NCBI RefSeq assembly: GCF_003026105.1
Contig: NZ_PYNW01000003.1
Coordinates: 310,001-374,000, forward strand
Direction of reading: 5' to 3'
DNA: 64,000 nucleotides
DNA from: Photobacterium sp. GB-56
Lineage (GTDB): Bacteria; Pseudomonadota; Gammaproteobacteria; Enterobacterales; Vibrionaceae
Shown here: positions 63,353-64,000 of the stretch, piece after piece
Position numbering within the stretch: the stretch's first letter is position 1
Layout: each line of letters opens with the position of its first letter
Notes under the pieces: model-generated
Database searches by the model: none
What the model saw: the letters and a program-made list of their open reading frames with translations, nothing else
Told to the model about the DNA's origin: nothing
Made by a program: the position numbers and the translations under genes

Positions 63353-64000
63353 CTAGTCTTCAATATAGTTTTCAATACTCGGGCAAGAGCACACAAGATT
63401 ACGATCGCCAAATACGTTATCAACACGGTTAACACTTGGCCAGTATTTCGCTGCTTTGGTGTGTGCTGATGGGAAACAAGCGACTTCACGGCTATAAGTG
63501 TGGTTCCACTCTGATTCCATCATATCAACTTGGCTGTGTGGTGCGTTAACCAGTGGATTATCGTCTAATGGCCACTCGCCAGACTGAACAAGGTTGATTT
63601 CTTCTTTAATCGCAATCATCGCGTCACAGAAGCGATCCAGCTCTGTAATGTCTTCAGATTCGGTTGGTTCAATCATTAATGTACCAGCAACAGGGAACGA
63701 CATGGTTGGCGCATGGAAGCCATAATCCATTAATCGTTTTGCGATATCTTCTTCTGAAATGCCAGAGGCATCTTTGATCGGGCGTAAATCTATAATGCAT
63801 TCGTGTGCAATACGACCTTCAGTACCACGGTATAAAACAGGGTAGTGTGGGCGAAGACGTTCCATCACGTAGTTTGCATTTAAGATAGCAAGTTCAGTGG
63901 CTTGGGTTAAACCTTGTTCTCCCATCATCGCAATGTAAGCGTAAGAGATAGGTAAAATAGACGCTGAACCTAATGCTGCCGCAGATACGGCATATTGCAG
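63353..64000 (-). CDS. gcvP: Glycine dehydrogenase (decarboxylating), C-terminal part
   Basis: The last 216 codons of the P-protein of the glycine cleavage system, a PLP enzyme that decarboxylates glycine. The gene continues to the right of the window. Visible blocks: [16 protein letters not shown], then [68 protein letters not shown] (spaced), and the C-terminal [18 protein letters not shown]. The frame is open to the window edge. The glycine riboswitch usually found before the gcv operon is not in this window. Confidence 0.95.
   Translation of the reverse strand: MQYAVSAAALGSASILPISYAYIAMMGEQGLTQATELAILNANYVMERLRPHYPVLYRGTEGRIAHECIIDLRPIKDASGISEEDIAKRLMDYGFHAPTMSFPVAGTLMIEPTESEDITELDRFCDAMIAIKEEINLVQSGEWPLDDNPLVNAPHSQVDMMESEWNHTYSREVACFPSAHTKAAKYWPSVNRVDNVFGDRNLVCSCPSIENYIED

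Noticed and set aside
1..64000. CRISPR arrays, tRNA or rRNA genes, complete insertion sequences
   Set aside because: Scanned by eye on both strands and none was recognised; a tool run could still find a diverged one.

Overview
The window is a chromosomal segment of a gammaproteobacterium, most likely a Vibrionaceae member close to Photobacterium. The reasons are an AT-rich background (judged by eye), typical Vibrionaceae genes (a VieSAB-like signalling locus, a DUF3392 protein, the RimB-RimK pair, a TagA/StcE-like M66 protease, a SigZ-type ECF factor) and E. coli-like housekeeping proteins (PlsC, MepS, RimK, AnsB, AphA, ArfB, PpiB, GcvP). No tRNA, rRNA, CRISPR array, complete insertion sequence or prophage was seen. 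Both ends cut genes: rarD on the left, gcvP on the right.

Layout. 1-13 kb: rarD end, DUF2750, plsC, a GNAT, the hydrolase MepS, the periplasmic thiol-redox pair ScsB-ScsD, gpx, a CHAD protein, hppD, rimB-rimK and a phospholipase D-like lipoprotein. 13-20.9 kb: a membrane/coiled-coil/winged-helix protein, two small unknowns, ansB, a ScsC-like lipoprotein (the likely missing partner of ScsB/ScsD), aphA, DUF3392, arfB and an aspartoacylase. 20.9-27 kb: a Fur-boxed iron ABC importer, a secreted protein, a NERD protein and an old-yellow-enzyme reductase. 27-34 kb: three signalling genes (REC-TPR, BvgS-like hybrid kinase, REC-EAL) resembling vieB, vieS and vieA. 34-42 kb: a homodimer-type ABC exporter, an NSS symporter, an AlkD-like protein, ppiB, a patatin, a solitary DNA methyltransferase and a cold-shock/DUF1294 fusion. 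42-48.4 kb: two tandem paralogous lipoproteins with duplicated leaders, a ComJ-like protein next to a secreted protein, an L,D-transpeptidase and a secreted protein.

The most interesting locus is 48.4-56.2 kb. It holds a SigZ-like ECF sigma factor behind a 22-bp perfect inverted repeat, a glutamate-cysteine ligase, two halves of an asymmetric heterodimeric ABC exporter, and a glutathione synthetase of the eukaryotic family rather than the bacterial GshB family. The last four overlap or nearly touch. Together they look like a self-contained cassette that makes gamma-Glu-Cys, adds an acceptor amino acid and exports the thiol peptide. The acceptor-side loop of the synthetase differs from that of glycine-using enzymes, so the product may not be ordinary glutathione. 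The cassette looks less AT-rich than its surroundings and is followed by coding relics.

56.6-64 kb: a large secreted M66 zinc metalloprotease, tandem hairpins, a lipoprotein, a cupin protein, a two-helix membrane protein and the 3' end of gcvP. Three intrinsic terminators in plus orientation (about 2.1, 25.8 and 43.8 kb) have no obvious gene feeding them and mark places to look for small RNAs.
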